Source: Facklamia sp964471435
GTDB lineage: Bacteria > Bacillota > Bacilli > Lactobacillales > Aerococcaceae
Assembly: GCA_964471435.1 (NCBI GenBank)
Contig: CAYYGA010000001.1
Coordinates: 1 to 64,000 of the forward strand
Direction: 5' to 3'
Length of the DNA: 64,000 nucleotides
Shown here one piece after another: positions 51,490 through 60,461 of the stretch (the stretch's first letter is position 1; every line of letters begins with the position of its first letter). The position numbers and the translations under genes are program-made. The notes under the pieces were generated by a model that saw nothing but the letters and a program-made list of their open reading frames with translations, had not been told where the DNA came from and searched no databases.

Positions 51490-52788
51490 TTATTTATTGA
51501 TATTATATAAAGCTTCTAAGCCATGATACTGAGCTAATTCTCCCAACTCATCTTCAATTCTTAACAATTGATTGTATTTAGCAATGCGGTCAGTACGGCT
51601 TAAGGATCCAGTTTTGATTTGTCCTGCATTAGTTGCTACTGCAATGTCGGCAATCGTCGAATCTTCAGTTTCACCGGAGCGATGCGAAATTACAGCTGTA
51701 AAGCCTGCCCGTTTAGCCATTTCGATAGCATCGAAGGTTTCAGTTAAAGTACCAATTTGGTTCACTTTAATTAAAATGGAATTAGTAATATGGTTATCAA
51801 TTCCGCGTTTCAGAATTTCAGTGTTGGTTACAAATAAATCATCTCCCACTAACTGAACTTTGTCGCCAATACGTTCAGTTAATAGTTTCCAACCATCCCA
51901 GTCGTTTTCATCCATACCGTCTTCAATAGATACAATTGGGTATTTATTTACCAATTCTTCCAGATAGTCAACTTGTTCTTCCACAGAACGTTTTGCGCCA
52001 CCTTCTCCTTCAAACATCGCATAGTTATAGATACCATCTTCGTAAAATTCTGATGCGGCACAATCAAAAGCTAATACGATATCTTCGCCTGCTTTATAAC
52101 CTGCTTTTTCAATCGCTTTAATGATTGTTTCCACACCATCTTCTGTGTTTTCAAAGCGCGGTGCAAATCCGCCTTCATCCCCGACCGATGTTTCTAAGCC
52201 GCGTTCTTTTAGGATTGCTTTTAAGGCATGGAATACTTCCGCACCCCAGCGTAAAGCTTCTTTAAAGGTTTCTGCCCCTACCGGCATAATCATGAACTCC
52301 TGGAAGGCAATGGGAGCGTCAGAGTGTGAACCACCATTGATGATATTCATCATAGGAGTCGGTAATACTTTCGTATTAAATCCTCCCAAATACTGATAAA
52401 GAGGAATATTCAGGAAATCTGCAGCTGCACGTGCCACTGCAATCGACACACCTAAAATAGCATTGGCTCCTAATCTGCCTTTGTTAGCTGTCCCGTCTAA
52501 TTCGATCATTATCTGGTCAATAGCTTGTTGTGAAATAACATCATATCCAATAATTGCTTCAGAAATAAGGTTATTAACATTATCAACTGCTTTGGATACA
52601 CCTTTACCTAGATAACGATTCTCGTCACCATCACGTAGTTCAACTGCTTCATGTTCACCTGTTGATGCTCCTGATGGAACCATTCCGCGTCCAAAAGCGC
52701 CGCTTTCTGTATAAACTTCTACTTCTATTGTTGGATTGCCTCGGGAATCTAAGACTTCACGAGCATAAACGTCTGTAATAAATGGCAT
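51490..52788 (-). CDS. eno: Enolase
   Basis: Converts 2-phosphoglycerate to phosphoenolpyruvate. The 432-residue protein has GNPTIEVEV near the start, the Mg ligands in AFDCAASEF, SIEDGMDENDW and QLVGDDLFVTN, and the catalytic Lys region before SHRSGETEDS. It ends the glycolytic operon. A candidate promoter (TTGAAA, 17 bp, TTAAAT) is seen in the 68-nt gap after gpmI, so it may also be transcribed alone. Confidence 0.97.
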   Translation of the reverse strand: MPFITDVYAREVLDSRGNPTIEVEVYTESGAFGRGMVPSGASTGEHEAVELRDGDENRYLGKGVSKAVDNVNNLISEAIIGYDVISQQAIDQIMIELDGTANKGRLGANAILGVSIAVARAAADFLNIPLYQYLGGFNTKVLPTPMMNIINGGSHSDAPIAFQEFMIMPVGAETFKEALRWGAEVFHALKAILKERGLETSVGDEGGFAPRFENTEDGVETIIKAIEKAGYKAGEDIVLAFDCAASEFYEDGIYNYAMFEGEGGAKRSVEEQVDYLEELVNKYPIVSIEDGMDENDWDGWKLLTERIGDKVQLVGDDLFVTNTEILKRGIDNHITNSILIKVNQIGTLTETFDAIEMAKRAGFTAVISHRSGETEDSTIADIAVATNAGQIKTGSLSRTDRIAKYNQLLRIEDELGELAQYHGLEALYNINK

Positions 52789-52832
52789 AATTTTTTCCGC
52801 TCCTCTATTTAATGTTTAAACTTAAATTATTT

Positions 52833-52856
52833 CAAGAATATAGTTTTTTATTCTTG
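52833..52856 (-). other. Hairpin between gpmI and eno
   Basis: CAAGAATA (52833-52840) pairs with TATTCTTG (52849-52856), directly after the gpmI stop codon. No U-run follows in minus sense, so it may stabilise or mark a processing site rather than terminate. A candidate eno promoter begins at its edge. Confidence 0.4.
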
Positions 52857-54395
52857 CTAGGCTTGTGGATGCTTGATTAAACTTTTGCTGGTCATCTCTT
52901 CCGGCTGGCTTATATTTAGTAACTCTAACATTGTTGGGGCCAGGTCAGATAAAATACCATCGCTGCGTAACTCAATCCCGTTACGCGTCACAATGACAGG
53001 CACTGGATTAGTTGTATGAGCGGTCATTGGATTCCCTTCTAAAGTAATCACTTCATCAGAATTACCATGATCTGCAGTTATAATGGCCACTCCATTTTTT
53101 TTGAGAATTAAATCCACAATTTCTCCTAAACACTCATCAACCGCTTCAATCGCTTTAATAGTCGGTTCTAACTTGCCTGAATGACCGACCATATCAGGAT
53201 TGGCAAAGTTCAAAATAACAGCGTCCACAGTATCTTCATTTAACTTATCTAATAAAGCTTCTTTTACTTCATAAGCTGACATTTCCGGTTTTAAATCATA
53301 AGTGGCAACCTGGGGGGAAGGAATTAAAATCCGCTCTTCTCCTGGAAAAACATCATGACGTCCGCCGGACATAAAGAAAGTGACATGGGGATATTTTTCA
53401 GTTTCTGCTATTCTTAACTGACTTTTCCCAGTCTTAGAAATTACTTCACCTATGGTATTCACTAAATCTTCTTTTTTATAAGCAATATCTCCTAAAACTT
53501 CAGTTGAGTATTCCGTAAAGGATACGAAATATAAATCTTTCAGTCTTTCTTTAATTTCAAAACCTTCGAAAGCAGGATTGGTTAAAGCAGAACTTAATTG
53601 GATGGCGCGGTCCGGACGAAAATTAAAGAAAATAATAGAATCGCCATCTTCTACTGTTACAGCTGGCTGTGTTTCAGTTTCAATTATAAAAGGCTCGACA
53701 AATTCATCAAAAACTTCCCTGTTATAAGAAGCCTGGACTCCTGATTCAGCGCTTGGATAGGACGGTGCTTGCCCTTTTACAATGGCCTGGTAGGCTTTTT
53801 CCACCCGCTCCCAACGCTTATCCCGGTCCATTGCATAGTAACGTCCCGAAACAGAAGCAATTTTCCCTATTCCTATCTCAGTTAGAAAGTTTTGGGTTTC
53901 TTTAATATAGCTCAGTGCACTGCTTTGCCCCACATCTCTTCCATCAAGAAAAGCATGTATATATACTTTTTCTAATCCATACATTTTGGCTAACTGGATC
54001 AAGGCAAAAAGATGTTTCATATGGGAGTGAACACCGCCGTCTGAAAGAAGTCCGAGTAAATGGAGCGCTTTATTATTTTCTTTCGCACGTTTAACTGCTT
54101 GGACCAATTCTGGAATTGAAAAAATAGATTGATCATCAATTGAGCGATTAATTCTGGAAAGAGATTGATAAACGATTCGGCCGGCTCCAATATTCATATG
54201 CCCTACTTCTGAGTTTCCCATTTGTCCCGCCGGCAGACCAACATTTTCACCCTCGGCCTGCAGCTGTGCATGAGGAAAGTGGTGCCAATACCGGTCAAAA
54301 TTCGGCTTATGAGCGGCTTTGACGGCATTACCATAACTTTCTTCACGAAGAGCAAACCCATCTAAAATAATTAAAGCTACGGGTGCTTTACCCAT
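52857..54395 (-). CDS. gpmI: Phosphoglycerate mutase, 2,3-bisphosphoglycerate-independent
   Basis: A 512-residue Mn-dependent mutase interconverting 3- and 2-phosphoglycerate. The metal-site Asp12 (ILDGFA), the phosphorylated Ser62 (GNSEVGH), HAFLDGRD, NFRPDRA and the C-terminal TADHGNSD motifs are complete. It lies 3 nt after tpiA in the conserved gapA-pgk-tpiA-gpmI-eno order. Confidence 0.97.
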   Translation of the reverse strand: MGKAPVALIILDGFALREESYGNAVKAAHKPNFDRYWHHFPHAQLQAEGENVGLPAGQMGNSEVGHMNIGAGRIVYQSLSRINRSIDDQSIFSIPELVQAVKRAKENNKALHLLGLLSDGGVHSHMKHLFALIQLAKMYGLEKVYIHAFLDGRDVGQSSALSYIKETQNFLTEIGIGKIASVSGRYYAMDRDKRWERVEKAYQAIVKGQAPSYPSAESGVQASYNREVFDEFVEPFIIETETQPAVTVEDGDSIIFFNFRPDRAIQLSSALTNPAFEGFEIKERLKDLYFVSFTEYSTEVLGDIAYKKEDLVNTIGEVISKTGKSQLRIAETEKYPHVTFFMSGGRHDVFPGEERILIPSPQVATYDLKPEMSAYEVKEALLDKLNEDTVDAVILNFANPDMVGHSGKLEPTIKAIEAVDECLGEIVDLILKKNGVAIITADHGNSDEVITLEGNPMTAHTTNPVPVIVTRNGIELRSDGILSDLAPTMLELLNISQPEEMTSKSLIKHPQA

Positions 54396-54398
54396 TCC

Positions 54399-55157
54399 TT
54401 AATTAGCCCCTTCCAATAATGCTAAAAATGAATCAGCTTCCAAGCTTGCACCGCCAACTAAAGCACCATCAATATCACTTTCTTCCATAAAAACATGAAT
54501 ATTATCTGGTTTAACAGAACCGCCATATTGAATTCTAACTTTCTCCGCAACAGCTTGAGAAGTCATATTAGCGATCGCGTCGCGAATGCCTTTTATCGTT
54601 TCATTGGCTTCCGCTGCAGAGGCAGTTTTACCTGTTCCGATCGCCCAGATAGGTTCATAAGCGACGACTGCTTGTTCAATTTGTTCTTCTTCAAGACCTT
54701 GAAGGGCTGCTTTTATTTGACTGGCTACAAATTCTGTTGTTTCTCCTGCTTCATATTGTTCTAAAGATTCGCCGCAGCAAATAATTGGAAGCATACCATG
54801 ACGATAAATTGCATGAGCTTTTTTATTAATATCTTCATTAGTTTCTTGGAAATATTCACGACGTTCTGAATGTCCAATGATAACGTAATCTACTCCTAAA
54901 TCTGCTAAAGCTTTCGGCGAAATTTCCCCTGTAAAAGCTCCCTCATCTTCAAAGTAACAGTTTTGGGCTGCAATTTTAATTTCTGTTCCTTTAGCCTGTT
55001 CCACTAAAGTTTCAAGAAAAAGTGCCGGGCTCGCTACTACAGCTTCCACTTCTGGAGCTTTATGGACTTTTCCTTTAATGTCCTGCATGAAGCTCTTTGC
55101 TTCCTCAAGTGTCTTATTCATTTTCCAGTTAGCAGCAATGATTGGTTTACGTTTCAC
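54399..55157 (-). CDS. tpiA: Triosephosphate isomerase
   Basis: A 252-residue TIM barrel interconverting dihydroxyacetone phosphate and glyceraldehyde-3-phosphate. AANWKMNK carries the active-site Asn and Lys, IIGHSERR the catalytic His and AYEPIWAIGTG the catalytic Glu; YGGSVKPDN binds phosphate. It lies 47 nt after pgk. Confidence 0.97.
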   Translation of the reverse strand: MKRKPIIAANWKMNKTLEEAKSFMQDIKGKVHKAPEVEAVVASPALFLETLVEQAKGTEIKIAAQNCYFEDEGAFTGEISPKALADLGVDYVIIGHSERREYFQETNEDINKKAHAIYRHGMLPIICCGESLEQYEAGETTEFVASQIKAALQGLEEEQIEQAVVAYEPIWAIGTGKTASAAEANETIKGIRDAIANMTSQAVAEKVRIQYGGSVKPDNIHVFMEESDIDGALVGGASLEADSFLALLEGAN

Positions 55158-55204
55158 TGATAACCACTCCTTTTCCTTGTATTTAGATTTTATGTTTTAA
55201 TCTT

Positions 55205-56395
55205 TTATTTATTTTGAATTGCTTCAATTCCCGGCAGCTCTGCTCCTTCTAAATAAGCTAGTGAAGCTCCACCTCCGGTAGAGATATGAGTAAACTTATC
55301 CTCATAACCCAACTGTGCTACAGCAGCAGCAGAATCACCACCACCCACAATAGTTTTTGCTTCTTGCAGGTTGGCTAAAATTTCTGCTACGGCATTCGTT
55401 CCTTTAGCAAAGTTTTCCATTTCAAAGACTCCCATTGGGCCGTTCCAAACGACTGTTTTTGCTCCTGATAAAACTTCTTTATAAACTTTGACGGATTCTG
55501 GTCCCACATCTAGACCTTGCCAATCCGCTGGTACATCTTCCACACCCACTGTTTTAATCCTGGCATCATTTGAGAAGTCATCCGCAATTACTGTGTCGAC
55601 TGGCAGAACGATTTTATCGCTGGCTTCTTCTAATAATTCTTTAGCAAGTGGGATACGTTCTTCTTCCACTAATGATTTCCCAACTTCATGTCCTTGTGCC
55701 TTTAAAAAAGTATAAGCCATTCCACCGCCAATGATGACATGGTCTGCTTTAGGGAGTAAATTTTTGATAACATTAATTTTATCCGATACTTTAGCTCCAC
55801 CTAAGATTGCAACAAAAGGTCTTTGTGGATCATCAACCGCTTCACCTAAATATTTCAGCTCTTTTTCGATTAAAAAGCCCACGGCTGAATCTAAATGACT
55901 GGCTATCCCTACATTCGAGGCATGAGCACGGTGGGCGGTACCAAAGGCATCATTGATAAAAATATCTCCTAGTGATGCCCAATACTTGCCTAATTCCGGG
56001 TCATTACCTGATTCTTTTTTACCTTCTAAATCTTCATAGCGGGTATTTTCTACCAAAAGAACTTGCCCGTAATCTAAACTGGCTACTTTTTCTTCCAGTT
56101 CAGTACCAGAGCTAACAGCTGAAAAAACTACTTCTTGTTTTAATAGATGCGACAAGTGCTCTGCTACTGGTTTTAGAGTGTTCTTTTCTTTATCTTCTTC
56201 TGTCTTAATTTTTCCTAAATGTGAAAATAGGACTACTTTCGTTTCTTGCTCAATTAAATAGTTAATGGTTTCTAATGCCTGCACAATCCGATTATCGTCG
56301 GTTATCTTTTTATCTTGCATAGGGACATTAAAATCAACTCTGACCAAAACTGTTTTGCGCTTTAAATTTAAATCTTTAATCGTTTTTTTATTCAT
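55205..56395 (-). CDS. pgk: Phosphoglycerate kinase
   Basis: A 396-residue two-domain kinase making ATP from 1,3-bisphosphoglycerate. RVDFNVPM, FSHLGK, NTRYEDLEGK, FGTAHRAHAS and the nucleotide-binding GGGDSAAA motif are seen. A terminator-like hairpin lies between gapA and this gene, so pgk and later genes are expected at lower levels than gapA unless another promoter helps. Ribosome binding site GGAGGATAAC precedes the ATG. Confidence 0.97.
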   Translation of the reverse strand: MNKKTIKDLNLKRKTVLVRVDFNVPMQDKKITDDNRIVQALETINYLIEQETKVVLFSHLGKIKTEEDKEKNTLKPVAEHLSHLLKQEVVFSAVSSGTELEEKVASLDYGQVLLVENTRYEDLEGKKESGNDPELGKYWASLGDIFINDAFGTAHRAHASNVGIASHLDSAVGFLIEKELKYLGEAVDDPQRPFVAILGGAKVSDKINVIKNLLPKADHVIIGGGMAYTFLKAQGHEVGKSLVEEERIPLAKELLEEASDKIVLPVDTVIADDFSNDARIKTVGVEDVPADWQGLDVGPESVKVYKEVLSGAKTVVWNGPMGVFEMENFAKGTNAVAEILANLQEAKTIVGGGDSAAAVAQLGYEDKFTHISTGGGASLAYLEGAELPGIEAIQNK

Positions 56396-56416
56396 AGTTA
56401 TCCTCCAAAAAGTTAT

Positions 56417-56448
56417 AAAAAACGCGAGGAAGCGCGTTGCTTCCCCGC
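56417..56448 (-). terminator. Hairpin with U-run between gapA and pgk
   Basis: GCGGGGAAGC (56448-56439) pairs with GCTTCCTCGC (56433-56424), one G-U pair, 5-nt loop, followed by TTTTTT (56422-56417). It fits a partial terminator or processing hairpin that makes a separate cggR-gapA transcript. Confidence 0.75.
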
Positions 56449-56465
56449 CAATCTGGGTAATATTA

Positions 56466-57464
56466 TTAATTTAAAGATACAAAGTATTCTAATAAGTCAA
56501 TCATATTGGAAGTGAATCCATACTCATTATCATACCAGGCAACAGTTTTAACCAATTGACCACCGTTAGACTCAATGACTTTAGTTTGAGTAGCATCAAA
56601 AATTGAACCTGCTGGGTAACCAATAAAGTCAGAAGATACCACTTCATCCGTTTCATAATGGAAAGCATCAGAAGCATATTTTTTAATTCCTTCATTTACT
56701 TCCTCAGCGGTTACTTCTTTCTCTAAATTACTATATAATTCTACTACTGATCCTGTGATAGTAGGAACACGCATGGCAGAACCATCAATTTTTCCATTTA
56801 ATTCAGGAATTACTTTACCAATTGCTTTAGCTGCACCCGTGGAAGCAGGAATAATATTTGCAGCACCGGCTCTGTTTTTACGTCCTCCAGGAGCATCTTG
56901 TAATTGTTGAGTAGCTGTATAAGCATGAATGGTAGACATTAAAGCATGCTTAACCCCGAATTCTTGATGTAAGGCATTCACTAAGGGTGCTAAACAGTTA
57001 GTAGTACATGAAGCTGCTGATACAATTACATCGTCACTGTCTAAGGTTTCATGATTTACCCCGAAAACAATCATTTTGGTTTCTGCAGATTTTGCAGGGG
57101 CAGAAATTAAGACACGTTTGGCTCCCGCATCAATATGGGCTTGAGCTTTTTCTGCTGAAGTATAATGACCAGTACACTCTAATACGAATTCTACTCCTAA
57201 ATCACCCCAAGGCAAATTAGCAGCGTCTTTTTCTTCAAATGCTTTAATTTCTTTACCATCTACAACAATAGCATCTGATTTTGCTTCTACGGAATAAGGA
57301 AAACGTCCTTGAGCAGTGTCATATTTTAATAAGTAAGCTAAATCTTCATTATCAGTCAAGTCATTGATAGCGACTACTTCTAAGTCGGATCCTTTTTCTA
57401 AAATTCGACGCAGTGCAAGACGACCAATTCTTCCGAAACCATTAATTGCGATTTTTGTTGCCAT
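56466..57464 (-). CDS. gapA: Glyceraldehyde-3-phosphate dehydrogenase (glycolytic)
   Basis: A 332-residue enzyme oxidising glyceraldehyde-3-phosphate with NAD. The NAD site NGFGRIGRLALRR, the Asp in INDLTD that favours NAD, the catalytic Cys153 in SAASCTTNCLAP and the catalytic His in STIHAYTATQ are intact. It follows cggR by 15 nt. Only this glycolytic-type gap is in the window. Confidence 0.97.
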   Translation of the reverse strand: MATKIAINGFGRIGRLALRRILEKGSDLEVVAINDLTDNEDLAYLLKYDTAQGRFPYSVEAKSDAIVVDGKEIKAFEEKDAANLPWGDLGVEFVLECTGHYTSAEKAQAHIDAGAKRVLISAPAKSAETKMIVFGVNHETLDSDDVIVSAASCTTNCLAPLVNALHQEFGVKHALMSTIHAYTATQQLQDAPGGRKNRAGAANIIPASTGAAKAIGKVIPELNGKIDGSAMRVPTITGSVVELYSNLEKEVTAEEVNEGIKKYASDAFHYETDEVVSSDFIGYPAGSIFDATQTKVIESNGGQLVKTVAWYDNEYGFTSNMIDLLEYFVSLN

Positions 57465-57479
57465 ATTACAATTTCCCCC

Positions 57480-58538
57480 TTAAGGATTTTTTTTAATTGG
57501 GTCAATCCCATTTAAAACATTAGTTGCTAAAGCTTCATCACAGATTAACCAACCGCGGTTGGGGTAGCCTTTGAAAAAAGCTTTGGTGGCATTTGCTTTA
57601 CTCTTTCCGCTGACTACTATTAATAATAACGAAAAGCGATAGATATCTTCAAGCTTCAAGCCTATTCTATCAAGAGTTAAGATTCGGCTGCCTTCTTTAT
57701 CAAAAAAAACACCAAAAGCTTCACCAACAGCTTGATTTTTTTGAATAAAGTCCGTCTGATTGGAGGTTAAACCTCTTCTATGTGCCATTACATCTGCAGA
57801 GCCTATGCTGAAAAGTAACCCATCTGCATTACGGCTCATATCTATTTTACGCTTTATATCCGGATCATCAAGTAAAACCTTCGAAGCGGTTTCAGATATT
57901 CGGTCCGGCAGGTAGAGTGGTGAAAAATTAGTATGTGTATTTTGCGCCAGCATCGATGCCACAGCATTCGCTTGAACATGAAGTGAGTCAGAGTCACCGC
58001 CTCTGCTGGGATAAAAAGTCAATTGACGTTTTATGCTAAGTGTAGGTGTAAAAGAATGGGAAATTTTTGCTAAGGTTGAACCACCGCCCACTGTAATCGC
58101 TTGATCACCGGCTGGCAGCTGACTGTTTAATATTTCCTGCACAACTTTCCCCAACTCATCAAAGACTTGAGGAGAATCATCGGCATCTCCTGGAACAATA
58201 CGGCAGTGTTCAAGTGATAACATTTCTTGAAGCCGGGCTTCCATTTTTTCGATGCGCGGGTTGATGCCCAACTGTTCTTGGATTAGAGAATAAATATCAT
58301 ATCCCATTGAAGTTAAAGCAATTCCTGAACGATTAACATCTACAATACCTTGTTCTCTCAATATGTCTACTGTAGTACGTAATGTTCTTTCTGTAACATC
58401 TACTTTCTTGGCTAAGGCTTGGCGACCGAGTCGAGATGGATAATTAATTAATTCTTCCATCACTCGCATTCTTAAGTTTAAGTTCTCATTCAGCTCCGGG
58501 ACGATAAGCTCTAAAAGTTTTAGATTGTTAATTACCAT
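57480..58538 (-). CDS. cggR: Central glycolytic genes regulator CggR
   Basis: A 352-residue repressor of the SorC/DeoR type. The N-terminal winged-helix (LGRQALAKKVDVTERTLRTTVDIL) binds DNA and the C-terminal sugar-phosphate-binding domain (AITVGGGSTLAKI, FYPSRGGDSDSLHVQANAVA) senses fructose-1,6-bisphosphate in B. subtilis. It is the first gene of the glycolytic operon, with its own promoter (58607-58635), and so represses its own operon when the effector is scarce. No clear copy of the B. subtilis operator was found. Confidence 0.95.
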   Translation of the reverse strand: MVINNLKLLELIVPELNENLNLRMRVMEELINYPSRLGRQALAKKVDVTERTLRTTVDILREQGIVDVNRSGIALTSMGYDIYSLIQEQLGINPRIEKMEARLQEMLSLEHCRIVPGDADDSPQVFDELGKVVQEILNSQLPAGDQAITVGGGSTLAKISHSFTPTLSIKRQLTFYPSRGGDSDSLHVQANAVASMLAQNTHTNFSPLYLPDRISETASKVLLDDPDIKRKIDMSRNADGLLFSIGSADVMAHRRGLTSNQTDFIQKNQAVGEAFGVFFDKEGSRILTLDRIGLKLEDIYRFSLLLIVVSGKSKANATKAFFKGYPNRGWLICDEALATNVLNGIDPIKKNP

Positions 58539-58571
58539 CCCTCCTTATGGCCATTAATTGACCAGTAACTG

Positions 58572-58591
58572 TTGAATTTTTATTTATTCAA
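58572..58591. promoter_or_regulatory. Inverted repeat in the cggR leader
   Basis: TTGAAT and ATTCAA arms with an 8-nt centre lie between the promoter and the cggR start. A second imperfect repeat (GGCCATTAATTGACC) lies near 58550. Either could be the repressor site; neither matches the known B. subtilis CggR direct repeats. Confidence 0.35.
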
Positions 58592-58606
58592 TCACTCACA
58601 TCTACT

Positions 58607-58635
58607 ATAATACCATTTATTTTGGCCTTTTTCAA
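58607..58635 (-). promoter_or_regulatory. Promoter of the cggR glycolytic operon
   Basis: Minus-strand TTGAAA (58635-58630), 17-bp spacer, TATTAT (58612-58607). It gives a leader of about 60 nt before the cggR ATG, whose ribosome binding site is AAGGAGGG. Confidence 0.75.
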
Positions 58636-58693
58636 TTGCAAACCCTTTAATCAAAGAGTTTTTTTAAAATCCCTTGGCCGTAATTCGCCCAAC

Positions 58694-58724
58694 AAAAAAA
58701 CACCATTGACAGAACAATGGTGTT
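58694..58724 (-). terminator. Terminator of clpP
   Basis: AACACCATTG (58699-58708) pairs with CAATGGTGTT (58715-58724), 6-nt loop, with an A tract at 58694-58700 giving the U run on the minus strand. Confidence 0.85.
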
Positions 58725-58734
58725 GGCTAATGAT

Positions 58735-59331
58735 TTATTTTTTGTTTTCAGCGCGGTTTTCTAATACCTCATCAATTAAGCCGTACTCTTTAGCTTCTTC
58801 TGCGTTCATAAAATTATCGCGGTCGGTATCTTTTTCAATTACTTCTAAAGGCTGGCCAGTTCTTTCGCTTAAAATGTGATTTAAACGGTCGCGGGTTTTT
58901 AAGATATGACGGGCAGCAATTTCAATTTCCGTAGCCTGACCTTGGGCACCGCCTAAAGGCTGGTGAATCATAACTTCTGCATTCGGTAATGCATAACGTT
59001 TGCCTTTTGTTCCTGCTGCTAATAGAAGAGAACCCATTGACGCAGCTAAACCAATAACAATTGTTTGAACGTCAGAATTAATGTAATTCATTGTATCAAA
59101 AATAGCCATCCCTGCTGTCACACTTCCACCTGGAGAGTTAATATAAATATAAATATCTTTATCAGGATCTTGGGCGTCCAGAAATAAAAGTTGGGCAATC
59201 ACACTGTTTGCCATATGATCATCGACAGGACCTGAAAGCATGATAATTCTATCTTTTAAAAGTCGAGAATAGATATCGTAGGCACGTTCACCACGAGCCG
59301 ATTGTTCAATTACTGTTGGGACTAAATTCAT
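58735..59331 (-). CDS. clpP: ATP-dependent Clp protease proteolytic subunit
   Basis: A 198-residue serine protease forming the Clp degradation chamber with ClpX, ClpC or ClpE. The triad is Ser98 (LAASMGS), His123 (MIHQPLGG) and Asp172 (TDRDNFM). Length is normal. Control by CtsR is indicated by a heptad repeat at the -35 (59395-59411). Single-gene unit with its own terminator. Confidence 0.97.
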   Translation of the reverse strand: MNLVPTVIEQSARGERAYDIYSRLLKDRIIMLSGPVDDHMANSVIAQLLFLDAQDPDKDIYIYINSPGGSVTAGMAIFDTMNYINSDVQTIVIGLAASMGSLLLAAGTKGKRYALPNAEVMIHQPLGGAQGQATEIEIAARHILKTRDRLNHILSERTGQPLEVIEKDTDRDNFMNAEEAKEYGLIDEVLENRAENKK

Positions 59332-59381
59332 TTAGTTTCCTCCTTTTACTTGCTTTAGCGATAAATATCACTACTCTTGAA

Positions 59382-59410
59382 AGTATAAGCTATAGGTCAA
59401 TAAAGGTCAA
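59382..59410 (-). promoter_or_regulatory. Promoter of clpP
   Basis: Minus-strand TTGACC (59410-59405), 17-bp spacer, TATACT (59387-59382). The -35 lies inside the CtsR repeat. Confidence 0.8.
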
Positions 59411-59411
59411 G
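59395..59411. promoter_or_regulatory. CtsR operator
   Basis: GGTCAAT-AAA-GGTCAAG, a tandem heptad with 3-nt spacing, matches the CtsR consensus (GGTCAAA-NAN-GGTCAAA) at 12 of 14 heptad positions. It overlaps the clpP -35, so CtsR should block transcription until heat or protein stress. The ctsR gene is outside the window. Confidence 0.88.
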
Positions 59412-59604
59412 TTTTTTAACCTTTAAACTTTTTATTAATAAGTTATACCCGCTGGATATGTTTACACCCTATTTTTTGTCTTTATTCACCTGTGAGTGCT
59501 CCCGGTCTCTTTAAACATACTAAATCTAAACATAGGAAGTTTCGAACGATCTAAAATTCCTAATTTAATCATCTAAAAAAGCCCAGCCGTCAAACTTAAG
59601 GTAT

Positions 59605-59629
59605 AAAAAAAAAGACCGTTTCCGGTCTT
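59605..59629 (-). terminator. Terminator of the yceD-rpmF operon
   Basis: AAGACCG (59612-59618) pairs with CGGTCTT (59623-59629), TTTC loop, A tract at 59605-59613 giving the U run. Confidence 0.82.
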
Positions 59630-59633
59630 GAGA

Positions 59634-59813
59634 TTATTCGGCTTCTTTAGTTACTTCTTTTCCATCGTAGAATCCACATGAACCACAAACATGGTGGCTT
59701 AATTTTAAATCTCCACATTCAGGACATGCATTCATTCCTGGTACTTGTAACTTAAAATGTGTACGACGTTTTCTTTTTACAGATTTAGATACTTTTCTTT
59801 TTGGTACTGCCAT
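59634..59813 (-). CDS. rpmF: 50S ribosomal protein L32
   Basis: A 59-residue ribosomal protein starting MAVPKRKVSKSVKRKRRTH. A zinc ribbon with two Cys pairs (CPEC and CGSC) is intact, so this is the zinc-binding form. The ribosome binding site AGGAGGTG is strong. It lies 25 nt after yceD, an association found across bacteria. The start and reading frame were derived by translating this stretch directly. Confidence 0.97.
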   Translation of the reverse strand: MAVPKRKVSKSVKRKRRTHFKLQVPGMNACPECGDLKLSHHVCGSCGFYDGKEVTKEAE

Positions 59814-59838
59814 TCTTTACACCTCCTGAATTCAATGA

Positions 59839-60390
59839 CTACTTTTCAGAGTCATCTTGGTCATCTAATAACGTTTTTAGGGCTGCGAACCGAGGATCAA
59901 TTTTGTCCGTTTCAGCTTCCAACTCACGTTGGTAATCTTCTTCGGTTACAACCGTCCAATCTTTACCTGAAGGTAAAGAACCTTCAGTTTCGTCTTCAGC
60001 AATTACCTTAGTAGGTAAGTTCAATAATATACTGTCTACAGCAGACTCCACCAGATCTATATAATCGTGTTCTAAAGCGATGACTGTTTCTTCGAAATTT
60101 TGAGGGTTTCCCTCGCCATCCGCATCAACATATCTTTCTTTAACAGAAACTTCTAAAGGTACGATTACCGGCTGCAAGCTTCGGGTTGACGGCAAAGTAA
60201 CATCAACATTATATTGACAGTACATCACAATATCTTCACCCTGCTGGGTAAAGTAGCCTTTAGCTTGAACGGGACCTATATGGATAATATTGGATTTTCG
60301 TTCTTGAATACTTTGAGAGACATCCATTTCTATCTCAAAAGGCATGATCTCGTCAGCATATTCTTTAATTTGTCGAAGAGTCCATTTCAT
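59839..60390 (-). CDS. yceD: YceD family protein (DUF177)
   Basis: A 183-residue protein of the DUF177 family, usually encoded with rpmF and thought to help 23S rRNA processing or 50S assembly. The middle part (MYCQYNVDVTLPSTRSLQPV, ALEHDYIDL) and the conserved DPRFAALKTLL near the C-terminus are seen. It starts behind GAGGTGATAT, under a consensus promoter at 60419-60447. Confidence 0.9.
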   Translation of the reverse strand: MKWTLRQIKEYADEIMPFEIEMDVSQSIQERKSNIIHIGPVQAKGYFTQQGEDIVMYCQYNVDVTLPSTRSLQPVIVPLEVSVKERYVDADGEGNPQNFEETVIALEHDYIDLVESAVDSILLNLPTKVIAEDETEGSLPSGKDWTVVTEEDYQRELEAETDKIDPRFAALKTLLDDQDDSEK

Positions 60391-60418
60391 TTATATCACC
60401 TCAAAACGAACAAGAGTA

Positions 60419-60447
60419 ATTATACTTAAGATTTCATCATATGTCAA
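60419..60447 (-). promoter_or_regulatory. Consensus promoter of yceD-rpmF
   Basis: Minus-strand TTGACA (60447-60442), exactly 17 bp, TATAAT (60424-60419). Both boxes are perfect, in line with high expression of a ribosomal gene. Confidence 0.88.
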
Positions 60448-60461
60448 TCACTCTATAAAAT

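Larger units (their letters stand above)
59332..59633. other. Intergenic region between clpP and rpmF
   Basis: A 302-base gap holding the clpP promoter with its CtsR site and the rpmF terminator. The middle 180 bases show no ORF with a ribosome binding site and no clear repeat. Confidence 0.55.

Noticed and set aside
57465..57479. Separate promoter for gapA
   Set aside because: The cggR-gapA gap is 15 nt and contains only the gapA ribosome binding site.
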